Notes under the pieces: generated by a model
Seen by the model: the letters and a program-made list of their open reading frames with translations, nothing else
Database searches by the model: none
What the model was told of the DNA's origin: nothing
Assembly: GCF_001299475.1 (NCBI RefSeq)
Contig: NZ_CYUJ01000002.1
Coordinates: forward strand, 778,258 to 842,257
DNA: 64,000 bases
Direction: 5' to 3'
Origin: Neofamilia massiliensis
GTDB lineage: Bacteria > Bacillota > Clostridia > Tissierellales > Peptoniphilaceae
Shown: positions 25,756-35,758 of the stretch, one piece after another
How the letters are laid out: every line of letters starts with the position of its first letter
Position numbering within the stretch: position 1 is the stretch's first letter
Position numbers and translations under genes: made by a program

Positions 25756-25784
25756 TGTTAGAAAATATTTAAAGACGATTAATG

Positions 25785-25813
25785 TTGACAAAATTTTTAT
25801 AGTTAACTACAAT
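25785..25813 (+). promoter_or_regulatory. Strong predicted promoter of uvrBA
   Basis: Consensus TTGACA at 25785-25790 and TACAAT at 25808-25813 with exactly 17 bases between. Start expected near 25820, giving a leader of about 25 bases. A LexA-like box lies directly downstream. Confidence 0.75.
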
Positions 25814-25827
25814 AAAACAAATGTTCT
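25814..25827 (+). promoter_or_regulatory. LexA (DinR)-type SOS box over the uvrBA start
   Basis: AAAACAAATGTTCT matches 11 of 14 positions of the Bacillus-type box CGAACNNNNGTTCG, with the right half GTTC intact and the left half AAAC instead of GAAC. It abuts the -10, where repressor binding would block RNA polymerase. uvrBA is a classic SOS target. Predicted from sequence. Confidence 0.55.
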
Positions 25828-25844
25828 AAAAAAGGAGGCAGGAT

Positions 25845-27848
25845 ATGAACAAATTTATTTTACACTCAGACTTTGAGCCTACAGGAGACCAACCACAGGC
25901 TATTGATTATCTTGCTAATTCTATAAATCAAGGAAACAAAGATCAAATACTTCTAGGTGTAACAGGTTCAGGAAAAACTTATACTATGGCTAATGTAATA
26001 GAAAAAGTTCAAAAGCCTACTTTAGTAATAGCTCATAATAAAACCCTAGCATATCAATTAGCTAGTGAGTTTAAGGAGTTTTTTCCAGAAAATGCTGTAG
26101 AGTATTTTGTTTCTTACTATGATTACTATCAGCCAGAGGCCTATGTCCCACAATCTGATACTTTTATTGAAAAAGATTCATCTATTAATGATGAAATTGA
26201 TAAGCTTAGACACTCGGCAACTCTTTCTCTTTTTGAAAGAAGAGATGTAATAATTGTTGCTTCTGTATCTTGTATCTATGGTCTTGGAGATCCAATTGAT
26301 TATAAAGAGCTTGTTTTGTCATTAAGGCCAGGAATGATAAAAGATCGAAATGAAGTTATTAATAAGTTAGTGGAAATTCAATACGATAGAAATGACTACG
26401 ACTTTAAAAGAGGAACCTTTAGAGCAAAGGGAGATACCTTAGAAATATTTCCAGCCTCATCGTCTGACAATGTTTATAGGGTAGAATTTTTTGGAGACGA
26501 AGTTGACAGAATTACAGAAATAAATTATTTGACTGGAGAAATTATTGGTTTTAGAAAACATATTTTAGTTTATCCAGCATCACACTATGCCACTACCTCA
26601 GATAAAGTTGAGAAAGCAATAATCACAATTGAAGAGGAATTAGAAGATAGAATTAAGTATTTTGAAGATAACAACAAACTTCTTGAAGCCCAAAGAATTG
26701 AACAGAGAACTAGATATGACTTAGAAATGCTAAGGGAAGTTGGATTTTGTTCTGGAATAGAAAATTATTCAAGACATTTAAGCCAAAGGGCGCCAGGTTC
26801 AAGGCCTTATACCTTAATTGATTATTTTCCAAAAGACTTTTTAACAATAATTGATGAGTCTCATGTTACAGTGCCACAAATTCGAGGTATGTATGCAGGA
26901 GATAGGTCTAGGAAAGAAACTTTAGTAGAATATGGCTTCAGACTTCCATCTGCCTTAGACAATAGACCCCTTCAATTTAATGAGTTTGAGTCTTTAATGA
27001 ATCAGACAATTTATGTTTCTGCAACCCCTGGGCCTTATGAAAAAGAAAAGACAAATTTAATAGCTGAACAAATTATTAGACCTACAGGCCTACTTGATCC
27101 ACTTATAGACGTAAGGCCAAGTAAAAATCAAATTGATGATTTAATAAATGAAATCAATATAAGAGTAGAAAATAAAGAAAGAACACTAGTAACTACTTTA
27201 ACTAAAAAAATGGCAGAAGACCTTACCAAGTATTTAAAAGAAATGGGAATCAAGGTAACCTATATGCATTCTGATATTGATACTGTTGAAAGGATGGAAA
27301 TAATAAGAGACTTAAGACTTGGAGAATATGATGTCCTAGTTGGAATTAACCTATTAAGAGAAGGCTTAGACCTACCAGAAGTTTCCCTAATTGCAATAAT
27401 TGATGCAGACAAGGAAGGATTTTTAAGAAGTGAAACCTCTTTAATACAAACTGCAGGAAGGGCAGCTAGAAATGTTAATGGCAAGGTAATTATGTATGCA
27501 GACAGTCTTACAAATTCTATGGAAAGGACTATTTCAGAAACTAATAGAAGAAGAATTATCCAAGATACCTACAATAAAAAACACAATATTATTCCAAGGT
27601 CAGTATCAAAGTCAATAAGAGAAATAATAGATTCTACCTTAGTTGCTGATTCAAATGAATCATATAGGACTCAAGAAAGTCTTGATGATTTAACTGCTAT
27701 GATAGAGGCAGCAGAAGTAAATATGTTGGAGGCAGCAGAAAAATTAGACTTTGAAAGAGCTGCTGAGTTTAGAGACAGAGGAAGAGAATTAAAAAAATTA
27801 TATAACAAGGCGAAGAAAAAATATGACAGAGAAAAAAATAAAAATTAG
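25845..27848 (+). CDS. uvrB: Excinuclease ABC subunit B
   Basis: DNA damage verification helicase of nucleotide excision repair, 667 residues. Walker [11 protein letters not shown] (about 39-48), the beta-hairpin region [16 protein letters not shown], the helicase motifs IIDESH and GRAARN, and a C-terminal UVR domain (about 627-662, [16 protein letters not shown]) that contacts UvrC. Ribosome site AAAGGAGG. The 3' end overlaps uvrA by 26 bases. Confidence 0.98.
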   Translation: MNKFILHSDFEPTGDQPQAIDYLANSINQGNKDQILLGVTGSGKTYTMANVIEKVQKPTLVIAHNKTLAYQLASEFKEFFPENAVEYFVSYYDYYQPEAYVPQSDTFIEKDSSINDEIDKLRHSATLSLFERRDVIIVASVSCIYGLGDPIDYKELVLSLRPGMIKDRNEVINKLVEIQYDRNDYDFKRGTFRAKGDTLEIFPASSSDNVYRVEFFGDEVDRITEINYLTGEIIGFRKHILVYPASHYATTSDKVEKAIITIEEELEDRIKYFEDNNKLLEAQRIEQRTRYDLEMLREVGFCSGIENYSRHLSQRAPGSRPYTLIDYFPKDFLTIIDESHVTVPQIRGMYAGDRSRKETLVEYGFRLPSALDNRPLQFNEFESLMNQTIYVSATPGPYEKEKTNLIAEQIIRPTGLLDPLIDVRPSKNQIDDLINEINIRVENKERTLVTTLTKKMAEDLTKYLKEMGIKVTYMHSDIDTVERMEIIRDLRLGEYDVLVGINLLREGLDLPEVSLIAIIDADKEGFLRSETSLIQTAGRAARNVNGKVIMYADSLTNSMERTISETNRRRIIQDTYNKKHNIIPRSVSKSIREIIDSTLVADSNESYRTQESLDDLTAMIEAAEVNMLEAAEKLDFERAAEFRDRGRELKKLYNKAKKKYDREKNKN

Positions 27849-30645
27849 AGGGGCGAAAGTCCACAATTTAAAAAATATAGATTTAGAATTACCTAGAGAC
27901 AAGTTTATTGTCTTTACAGGGCTTTCTGGATCAGGTAAATCATCCTTGGCCTTTGATACTATTTACGCCGAAGGACAAAGAAGATATGTAGAAAGTTTAT
28001 CCTCCTACGCCAGACAGTTCTTAGGACAAATGGACAAGCCTGATGTAGAAAGTATAGATGGTCTTAGTCCGTCAATTTCCATCGACCAAAAGACAACAAG
28101 TAAAAATCCAAGATCAACTGTAGGAACAACTACAGAGATTTACGACTACCTAAGATTACTTTATGCAAATATAGGAATACCTTATTGTCCAAAATGTGGC
28201 AAGCCAATTAAAAATATGACAGTAGACCAAATGGCAGACTATATTCACTCACTCGATGAGGGAAGTAGAATTATGATTCTAGCACCTGTTGTTAAAGACA
28301 AAAAAGGCCAACATAAAACAATCCTAGAAAGAATTAAGAAAAATGGCTTTTCAAGAGTGATTGTAGATGGAGAAGTTTATACCTTTGATGAAGACCTAAA
28401 CTTAGATAAAAATAAAAAACACAACATTGACATTGTTGTTGACAGACTTATAGTTAGAGAAGACATGGGAGCAAGGCTAGTTGATTCTATTGAACTAGCT
28501 TTAAAAGAAGGTGACGGAATTTTAATTGTAGACAAGATGAATGGTGAAAGAGTAACCTTAAATACTTCAATGTCTTGTGTTGACTGTGGAATTTCTTATG
28601 ACGAAATAACTCCAAGATTATTTTCCTTTAACGCACCTTTTGGAGCCTGCCCAACTTGTAACGGTATTGGATTTTCTAAAAGGCCTGATATTAGAAAGAT
28701 TATTCCAGATAAAAATAAAAGTATTTCCCAAGGAGCCATAGCTTGTTATTCAAATCAAAAGGGCACTTACTATCTAACAATGATAGAAGAATTAGCAAAA
28801 GCTTATGGCTTTGATCCTAAAAAGCCAATAAAAGATGCTCCTGAAGATTTTATGGACGCGCTTTTAAATGGAACTAACAAGAGTATCTCTTTTAACTTTA
28901 ACTCATTTTATTCTGGTGATAAAAAATATAAGGGGGACTTTGAAGGAGTTTTCAATAACCTTTTAAGAAGATACAATACAGGCTCAAGTGACTTTTCTCA
29001 CGACAGAATAGATGAATTTATGACTGAAGTGAAGTGCCCCAACTGTCATGGCAAGAGATTAAAAGATGAGGTTCTTGCAATAAAAATTAATGGTAAGTCT
29101 ATTATTGACTTTACTGATATGAATATCCAAGACGAACTAGACTTTATAAATTCTCTGGTACTAACAGAAAAGGAAGCAATAATTGCTGAACAAATTGTAA
29201 GAGAAATAAAGGCTAGACTTGAATTTTTATTAGATGTAGGTCTGGGATATTTAAACTTGTCTAGAATGACTGGGACTTTATCAGGAGGAGAGGCACAAAG
29301 AATTAGACTGGCCACTCAAATCGGCTCTAAATTAGTTGGCGTAACCTATGTTTTAGATGAGCCTAGTATTGGCCTTCACCAAAGAGATAACCATTTACTA
29401 ATTGGAACTTTGAGAGAACTAACAGACTTAGGCAATACCTTAATTGTAGTTGAACACGATGAAGACACGATGAGAGCTAGTGATTTAATAGTTGACATTG
29501 GACCAGGAGCAGGAGTTCATGGTGGAGAAATAATTGAAGTTGGAACTATTAAAGATCTTGAGAAAAATCCAAGGTCTATTACTGGTAAGTATTTGTCAAA
29601 GAAAAAACAAATTCCAATACCTGAAAAGAGAAGAGAGGGCAATGGAAAGAGCATAATAATTAAAGGCGCCAGAGAAAATAATTTAAAAAATATTGATGTT
29701 GAAATTCCACTTGGGAAATTTGTTGTTGTAACAGGAGTTTCAGGATCTGGAAAGTCTTCTTTAATTAACGAAATACTTTCAAAAAAACTGTGGCAAGACT
29801 TTAATAATCCTTCAATTATTCCAGGAGAATTTGATTCAATTGCAGGGGAAGAAAATATAGATAAAATTGTCACTATAGATCAAAGCCCAATAGGGAAAAC
29901 GCCAAGGTCTAATCCAGCAACTTATACAGGGGCCTTTGATATAGTTAGAGATATTTTTGCTTCCACAAACGAATCCAAGGCTAGAGGCTATAAAAAAGGT
30001 AGATTCTCTTTTAATGTAAAGGGAGGAAGATGTGAAGCCTGCAAGGGAGATGGAATTATTAAAGTTGAAATGCACTTCCTATCTGACGTTTATGTGCCAT
30101 GTGAAGTTTGTTCTGGCAAAAGGTATAATAGAGAAACCCTACAAGTTAAATATAAGGGAAAAACTATTAGCGATGTTTTAGATATGACTGTGGACGAGGC
30201 TATAGAATTCTTTTCAGTCCACCAAAGATTGAAAAAGAAGTTACAAACTCTTCACGATGTTGGTTTAGGATATATAAAAATAGGCCAACCATCAACCCAA
30301 CTTTCAGGAGGAGAGGCTCAAAGAATAAAGCTTGCAACTGAATTAAGTAAAATTTCTACAGGCAAGACCCTTTATGTTTTAGACGAACCTACTACAGGTC
30401 TTCATGCAGCAGACATCCACAAACTTGTCGATGTATTAAACAGACTAGTCGAACTTGGAAATACAGTTTTAGTAATTGAGCATAATCTAGATGTTATAAA
30501 AACTGCTGATTATATAATTGACCTAGGACCAGAAGGTGGAGATGGAGGTGGCAGAGTTATTGCTAAAGGAACGCCTGAAGAAGTTGCAAATACAAAGGGA
30601 TCCTATACAGGAGAATTTTTAAAAGAAATACTAAATGAAAACTAG
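27823..30645 (+). CDS. uvrA: Excinuclease ABC subunit A
   Basis: Damage sensor ATPase, 940 residues. It has two ABC cassettes: Walker [13 protein letters not shown] near residue 32 and [11 protein letters not shown] in the second half, with signatures [12 protein letters not shown] and [12 protein letters not shown]. The zinc-binding modules ([13 protein letters not shown]...[14 protein letters not shown]...CEVCSGKR) are all present. It starts inside uvrB, so the two are translationally coupled. uvrC is not in the window. Confidence 0.98.
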   Translation: MTEKKIKIRGAKVHNLKNIDLELPRDKFIVFTGLSGSGKSSLAFDTIYAEGQRRYVESLSSYARQFLGQMDKPDVESIDGLSPSISIDQKTTSKNPRSTVGTTTEIYDYLRLLYANIGIPYCPKCGKPIKNMTVDQMADYIHSLDEGSRIMILAPVVKDKKGQHKTILERIKKNGFSRVIVDGEVYTFDEDLNLDKNKKHNIDIVVDRLIVREDMGARLVDSIELALKEGDGILIVDKMNGERVTLNTSMSCVDCGISYDEITPRLFSFNAPFGACPTCNGIGFSKRPDIRKIIPDKNKSISQGAIACYSNQKGTYYLTMIEELAKAYGFDPKKPIKDAPEDFMDALLNGTNKSISFNFNSFYSGDKKYKGDFEGVFNNLLRRYNTGSSDFSHDRIDEFMTEVKCPNCHGKRLKDEVLAIKINGKSIIDFTDMNIQDELDFINSLVLTEKEAIIAEQIVREIKARLEFLLDVGLGYLNLSRMTGTLSGGEAQRIRLATQIGSKLVGVTYVLDEPSIGLHQRDNHLLIGTLRELTDLGNTLIVVEHDEDTMRASDLIVDIGPGAGVHGGEIIEVGTIKDLEKNPRSITGKYLSKKKQIPIPEKRREGNGKSIIIKGARENNLKNIDVEIPLGKFVVVTGVSGSGKSSLINEILSKKLWQDFNNPSIIPGEFDSIAGEENIDKIVTIDQSPIGKTPRSNPATYTGAFDIVRDIFASTNESKARGYKKGRFSFNVKGGRCEACKGDGIIKVEMHFLSDVYVPCEVCSGKRYNRETLQVKYKGKTISDVLDMTVDEAIEFFSVHQRLKKKLQTLHDVGLGYIKIGQPSTQLSGGEAQRIKLATELSKISTGKTLYVLDEPTTGLHAADIHKLVDVLNRLVELGNTVLVIEHNLDVIKTADYIIDLGPEGGDGGGRVIAKGTPEEVANTKGSYTGEFLKEILNEN

Positions 30646-30649
30646 GACT

Positions 30650-30677
30650 TTGAGTTTTTTTAGATTTATTATATAAT
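30650..30677 (+). promoter_or_regulatory. Predicted promoter of polA-coaE
   Basis: TTGAGT at 30650-30655 and TATAAT at 30672-30677, spacing 16. It overlaps the first bases after the uvrA stop. The transcript would start near 30684, just before a long leader hairpin. Confidence 0.55.
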
Positions 30678-30694
30678 AGAATAGAGAAGTTGAT

Positions 30695-30724
30695 AGAGCA
30701 TTTGAGTTTTAACTTAAGTGCTCT
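30695..30724 (+). promoter_or_regulatory. Leader hairpin upstream of polA
   Basis: AGAGCATTTGAGTT (30695-30708) pairs with AACTTAAGTGCTCT (30711-30724), 14 bp counting two G-T pairs, with a minimal loop. Only a short CTTTAATA follows, so it is a poor terminator. It lies in the 5' leader of polA downstream of the predicted promoter and ends 23 bases before the ATG. It could end uvrA read-through, stabilise the mRNA or tune initiation; role unknown. Confidence 0.5.
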
Positions 30725-30747
30725 CTTTAATATGAATAGGAGAAATT

Positions 30748-33375
30748 ATGAAAAATTACTTGATTGTAGATGGAAGTTCAATTTTATTTAGATCTTTTTA
30801 CGCTCTGCCACCAATGAACACTACTGATGGGAAGTCAACAAATGCCCTGGTAGGTTTTATGAATATTCTTTTAAAGGCAATTGAAATGATTGAGCCAGAT
30901 AATATTGCAGTATGTTTTGATCTGAAGGGAAAAACATTTAGATCAGATATTTTTTCAGCCTATAAGGCCAATAGGTCACCAGCTCCTGAAGAGCTTTCAG
31001 AACAATTTATTTATATTAAAGAAATCCTAAATGCCTTTTCAATAAAGTACTTTGAACTTGAAGGTTATGAAGCTGATGACTTAGCTGGAACTCTTTCAAA
31101 AGACGCTGAAAGTAAGGGCTATAAAGTTTATCTGCTATCAGGAGACAAGGACTATCTTCAATTAGTAGATAAAAACACCAGCTTATTATATACAAAAACA
31201 GGAATTTCAGATATTGATGAATATACAGTTGAAAAAGTATATGAAGACATGAAAATAAGTCCAAGTCAAATTATAGATTTAAAGGCCCTAATGGGTGATA
31301 AATCTGATAACATTCCTGGAGTTGATGGAGTTGGAGAGAAGACAGCTTTAAAACTCTTATACGAATTTGAAAACATAGAAAATCTTTATGCCAATACTGA
31401 CAAATTAAAAAAGAACAAGACCAACGAAAAAATAATTTCTAGCAAGGACATAGCATTTTTAAGTAAGGAATTAGCCACAATAAACACCAAATCTCCTATT
31501 GATTTAGATGACGCAAAAACTGCTTATGGAAACTATAACGAAGATGACCTTGCAGATGCTTTAAATAAATATCAGCTAAATGCACTGATAAATAGATTAA
31601 ATCTTTCAACTGATAGGGCAAAAGTAACAAAAGAAGAGATAAAAACAGAAAAGAACAAAAACCTTAGCGATATAATTAGCGAGATAAAAAAAGATAAAAT
31701 TTTCGCTTTTAAAATTTTTGCCAGTGATAAGGCTTATGTAGGTGGACAAGTATTTAAAATTGGCATAAAAACCAAGGACAATTATTACATTAATGACATC
31801 AAGAGCTTGGAAGATTTTAAAGGTATATTTGAAGACGAATCTATAGAAAAAATAGGCTATGAAATAAAAGAAGATATCCTTCAACTTATTCACAATGACA
31901 TTGACATAAAAAATTATACAGCTGATATAAGCCTAGGCCAATATATATTAAATCCATCAGATAACGACTATTCAATAGAAAGACTGGCCTACCTTTATGG
32001 TGTAAATCTTTCAAATAATATGCCTGATAAAAAGGACTTTAAAAAACCTATTAGCACTTGGAATGAAGATCTTCAAGATTCTTATTTAGTAAACATCCTT
32101 AAGACAACTTGGAATGTTTATACTTTACAAAAAGAAAAAATTACTGAAGAAGAAATGGACCATCTTTACTATGATCTAGAGCTTCCACTTACAAAAGTTT
32201 TAGCAGATATGGAATATAGTGGAGTGTTTGTTGACCAAGAAGAATTAGAAAAAATTGGCAAAGACTTAGATAGTCAACTTGAATATCTTATCGATAATAT
32301 TTATAGGCTGGCAGGAGAAGAATTTAATATAAATTCCCCTAAACAACTTTCTGAAATTTTATTTGAAAAACTTGACCTTCCACCTGTAAAGAAGACAAAA
32401 ACAGGTTACTCTACAAATATTGAAGTTCTAGAACAACTTGAGGATAAACATGAAATAATTTCTTATATTATCAAGTATAGGACTATTGCTAAGCTTAAAA
32501 GCACCTATGTTGATGGACTGTTTCCATATATAGTTGGAGATGAAAAGAGAATTCATTCATCTTTTAACCAAACCATTACAGCCACAGGAAGAATTTCCTC
32601 AACAGAACCAAACTTACAAAATATTCCAGTAAGAAGTGAAGAGGGAAGGGAACTTAGAAAAATCTTCAAGGCAAAAGCTGGACATAAGTTAATTGATGCA
32701 GACTATTCTCAAATTGAACTAAGAATTTTAGCAGATATATCTAACGACAAAAACATGCTAGAAGCCTTTGAAAACAATGACGACATTCACACAACAACTG
32801 CAGCAAAAGTATTTGGAGTTGATAAAAAAGATGTTACGCCACTACTAAGGTCAAGGGCAAAGGCAGTAAACTTTGGCATAGTTTATGGAATAAGTGACTT
32901 TGGACTTTCAAGAGACTTAAAAATTCCAAGAGCTGAAGCTAAAGAATATATAGACAATTACTTTGCTAGATTTTCTGGAGTAAAAGACTATATGGACACT
33001 ATAGTTAAAGAAGCCAAGGAAAAAAAATTTGTAACTACTAAACTAGGTAGAAGAAGATATCTCCCAGAGCTAGAGTCTAGAAACTTTAATATTAGAAGTG
33101 CAGGAGAGAGAATAGCCTTAAACACACCAATTCAAGGCACAGCTGCTGATATTATAAAAATAGCCATGGTAGATGTTTATAGAGAATTAAAAGATAGAAA
33201 ACTTAAAACAAAACTTATCTTACAAATCCATGACGAACTTATTTTAGAAGCTCCTTTAGAGGAAGTAGATGAAGTCAAGGAAATTTTAAGAAGTAAAATG
33301 GAAGATGCTATTGAACTAAAAACTAAGTTACTAGTTGACTTAGAAGTTGGAGACTCTTGGTATGATGCAAAATAA
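30748..33375 (+). CDS. polA: DNA polymerase I
   Basis: 875 residues in the usual order: 5'-3' exonuclease (about 1-290, LSGDKDYLQLVD and ALMGDKSDNIPGV), a 3'-5' exonuclease-like domain (about 305-460), and the polymerase (DYSQIELR, RSRAKAVNFGIVYG, QIHDELILE). The exonuclease motif that would read FxxDxE is FAFKIF, lacking the metal-binding acids, so proofreading is predicted to be lost, as in other Gram-positive Pol I. coaE overlaps the end. Confidence 0.97.
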   Translation: MKNYLIVDGSSILFRSFYALPPMNTTDGKSTNALVGFMNILLKAIEMIEPDNIAVCFDLKGKTFRSDIFSAYKANRSPAPEELSEQFIYIKEILNAFSIKYFELEGYEADDLAGTLSKDAESKGYKVYLLSGDKDYLQLVDKNTSLLYTKTGISDIDEYTVEKVYEDMKISPSQIIDLKALMGDKSDNIPGVDGVGEKTALKLLYEFENIENLYANTDKLKKNKTNEKIISSKDIAFLSKELATINTKSPIDLDDAKTAYGNYNEDDLADALNKYQLNALINRLNLSTDRAKVTKEEIKTEKNKNLSDIISEIKKDKIFAFKIFASDKAYVGGQVFKIGIKTKDNYYINDIKSLEDFKGIFEDESIEKIGYEIKEDILQLIHNDIDIKNYTADISLGQYILNPSDNDYSIERLAYLYGVNLSNNMPDKKDFKKPISTWNEDLQDSYLVNILKTTWNVYTLQKEKITEEEMDHLYYDLELPLTKVLADMEYSGVFVDQEELEKIGKDLDSQLEYLIDNIYRLAGEEFNINSPKQLSEILFEKLDLPPVKKTKTGYSTNIEVLEQLEDKHEIISYIIKYRTIAKLKSTYVDGLFPYIVGDEKRIHSSFNQTITATGRISSTEPNLQNIPVRSEEGRELRKIFKAKAGHKLIDADYSQIELRILADISNDKNMLEAFENNDDIHTTTAAKVFGVDKKDVTPLLRSRAKAVNFGIVYGISDFGLSRDLKIPRAEAKEYIDNYFARFSGVKDYMDTIVKEAKEKKFVTTKLGRRRYLPELESRNFNIRSAGERIALNTPIQGTAADIIKIAMVDVYRELKDRKLKTKLILQIHDELILEAPLEEVDEVKEILRSKMEDAIELKTKLLVDLEVGDSWYDAK

Positions 33376-33982
33376 GCCATATATTGTAGGGATAACTGGT
33401 GGAATAGCCAGTGGAAAATCTACAGTTACTAAACATTTAAAGGGTCTAGGCTATGAAGTTATTGATTTTGATAAAATTTCAAAAGAAGTACTTGAAAATA
33501 GGTTTGTTATTAGAGAAGTCTCTATGACTTTTGGTGATTATATTCTAGATGGTGATAAAGTAAATAGAAGTCGCCTTGCTAAAGTAATTTTTAATGATAG
33601 ATATGCAAGGCAAAAGCTTAATGAAATTATGCATCCAAGAATTTATATGAAGGCAACCAGGGAAATAAAAAAACTACACAATGAAAAAATTATTTTTTTA
33701 GATATTCCTTTATTATTTGAAAGTAAAAACTCTTATCCAAAATTTTATTCGCAAATAAACGAAATTTGGGTAGTAAGCTCAAACAAAAATATTCAAATAT
33801 CCAGACTTATGCTTAGAGATCAGATAAATTTAGACGAAGCTGAAGGTAAAATAGATTCTCAGCTAAAACTACAATTAAAAGAAAAATTAGCAGATACAAT
33901 TATTTATAATAACGGGGACTTAGAAAACCTCTACAGCCAAGTAGATGACCAGTTAAAAAATTTATTAGAAGGGTTTAAGTAA
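33362..33982 (+). CDS. coaE: Dephospho-CoA kinase
   Basis: Last step of CoA synthesis. The P-loop GITGGIASGKST is at about 11-22 and IIFLDIPLLFES is the substrate lid region; 206 residues. GGAGA at 33349-33353 serves ATG 33362 (or 33365); a TTG at 33347 is too close to it. The start overlaps the end of polA by 14 bases. polA-coaE is a common clostridial pair. Confidence 0.94.
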   Translation: MMQNKPYIVGITGGIASGKSTVTKHLKGLGYEVIDFDKISKEVLENRFVIREVSMTFGDYILDGDKVNRSRLAKVIFNDRYARQKLNEIMHPRIYMKATREIKKLHNEKIIFLDIPLLFESKNSYPKFYSQINEIWVVSSNKNIQISRLMLRDQINLDEAEGKIDSQLKLQLKEKLADTIIYNNGDLENLYSQVDDQLKNLLEGFK

Positions 33983-33991
33983 GTTATAAAA

Positions 33992-35683
33992 ATGAATAAA
34001 AATAAAACAATTAAAAAACTTTTCATCCTATTAGCTTTTATTATTGTCCTAACTGGATGCAAGAAAAATGAAGAAGATTATGATTATATTGAAATTAATA
34101 AAGACGAGCTATCAACTATATCACCAAGCTCAGGAGGGACTATTACTATTCCTATAATAAATTATCATAAGATTGATCCATTAAATCCTTCAAACTCATC
34201 AATATATTATCTGACTCAACTTATATATAGTCCCATGTTTGAATATAACGTAGATGGAAGTATAGAAACTAACTTAGTTGAACATTATGTCTTATCACCT
34301 GACAAGCTAACCCTAACCCTGACTTTAAAGGATAATCTTTATTGGCATAATGGTAAAAAGTTAACCTCTAAAGACATAATCTATACCTTTAATAAAATAC
34401 TTTCTTCAGACCAAGACGGGCCCTACAAAAATATTTTCAAAAAAATCGTTGGATCAAATTTTGAAGAAATCAAAGATAAATTTATGATTATGGAAGCTTT
34501 TGATGAGAGAAATATTGATATTAACTTTGATAGACCCTATGCCCAATGCTTAGATATGTTAACATTTCCCATAATTCCAGCAGATCTAGCAGAAGGAGAA
34601 GAGAACAAGTTAATTGGTAGTGGAGCATACAAACTTAAAGAAATTAAGGAAGGAACCCACATTGAATTAGAAAAAAATGAAAATTATCATGGGAAAGCTC
34701 CATATATCAATAATGTCATAGCTAAAATATTTGATGACGAAAAATTAGCCCAGCTAGCCTTTGAAACAGGACAAGTAAACATAGTTAAGTCAAGTGATTA
34801 TAATTGGGCAAAATACCAAGATAATCCAAGAATAAAAATTGAAGAGTTTAATTCTAATGAAATGGAAGTTCTTATTTTTAATAATCAAAGGGAAAAATTC
34901 TTAGGTGAAAATGGAAAAACAATAAAGCAAGCAATAGGTAGATCAATAAACAAAAAGAGAATAATAGATAGACTATATTTAACCAAGGCAATTGAAACTT
35001 CTATTCCTCTAAATATAAACAAAATGGAATACTATGGTTTAAAAAGTGATACCTATTATAACGAAGAATATGCAAAAAAACTTTTAGGAGAAATTGGTTA
35101 CAATACACTCAACGACCAAGGACTTTTAATTAATGGAGATGGGCAAACAATTGATGTAACCTTGACAACAAATTTTTCTAATGACTTAAAGAAAACAGCC
35201 CTTGACTTTATAATTGAAGATCTTAGAGCTATTGGAATTAATGCCAAAACAAACTATCAAGCTACAGCAATGGAAAGCCTAAGCTCAGAAGAGATAAAGG
35301 AAGAAAGAGCAAGGTTTATAAATGAAATAAAAAGTGGAAACTTTGATTTAGCATTAACATCAATAAATCTGACAGAAATTTCTGATATGGCTATGTTATT
35401 AAGTACTGATGCCATAGGATCTGGTCTTAACTATGGAAATTATTCTAATCCAAGTCTAGATTTGATTTTTAACAGATTAAAAGTTGAAAGTAACTTTGAA
35501 CAAAGAAAAAGTTACTATTTAGAGGCAATAAATATTTTTACTGAAGATATGCCTATTGTTCCACTTTATATAAAAATTAATGCCTTACTAGTAGATGACA
35601 AGATTCAAGGCAAAATTGACCCAACAGAAGTCAACCTTTACAAATCTTTTAGAAACATATTTATTTTAAAACAATTTCAATAA
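33992..35683 (+). CDS. Family 5 (oligopeptide-type) substrate-binding lipoprotein
   Basis: 563 residues: lipoprotein signal with lipobox VLTGC (Cys near 23), then an SBP_bac_5 fold with LTLTLKDNLYWHNGKKLTSKD, the standard signature of OppA/DppA/NikA-type proteins. It presents peptides or related ligands outside the membrane. No permease or ATPase genes adjoin, so it must use components encoded elsewhere. Weak ribosome site; the ATG lies nine bases after coaE. Confidence 0.9.
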   Translation: MNKNKTIKKLFILLAFIIVLTGCKKNEEDYDYIEINKDELSTISPSSGGTITIPIINYHKIDPLNPSNSSIYYLTQLIYSPMFEYNVDGSIETNLVEHYVLSPDKLTLTLTLKDNLYWHNGKKLTSKDIIYTFNKILSSDQDGPYKNIFKKIVGSNFEEIKDKFMIMEAFDERNIDINFDRPYAQCLDMLTFPIIPADLAEGEENKLIGSGAYKLKEIKEGTHIELEKNENYHGKAPYINNVIAKIFDDEKLAQLAFETGQVNIVKSSDYNWAKYQDNPRIKIEEFNSNEMEVLIFNNQREKFLGENGKTIKQAIGRSINKKRIIDRLYLTKAIETSIPLNINKMEYYGLKSDTYYNEEYAKKLLGEIGYNTLNDQGLLINGDGQTIDVTLTTNFSNDLKKTALDFIIEDLRAIGINAKTNYQATAMESLSSEEIKEERARFINEIKSGNFDLALTSINLTEISDMAMLLSTDAIGSGLNYGNYSNPSLDLIFNRLKVESNFEQRKSYYLEAINIFTEDMPIVPLYIKINALLVDDKIQGKIDPTEVNLYKSFRNIFILKQFQ

Positions 35684-35691
35684 AATGGATT

Positions 35692-35724
35692 TTAACACTG
35701 TTATATTTTTATAATTAGTGTTAA
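35692..35724 (+). promoter_or_regulatory. Inverted repeat upstream of the rnf operon
   Basis: TTAACACT (35692-35699) and AGTGTTAA (35717-35724) are perfect inverted arms 17 bases apart, flanking a TATAAT at 35710-35715. An additional ATTAGTGT copy lies at 35731-35738. No U tract follows, so it is not a terminator. It could be an operator controlling rnfC. The regulator is unknown; it is not a clear Rex site. Confidence 0.5.
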
Positions 35725-35758
35725 TATATTATTAGTGTAAAAAAGAGGTGAATATTTT

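Noticed and set aside
35692-35724. Terminator after the binding lipoprotein
   Set aside because: The arms are 17 bases apart and no T run follows.
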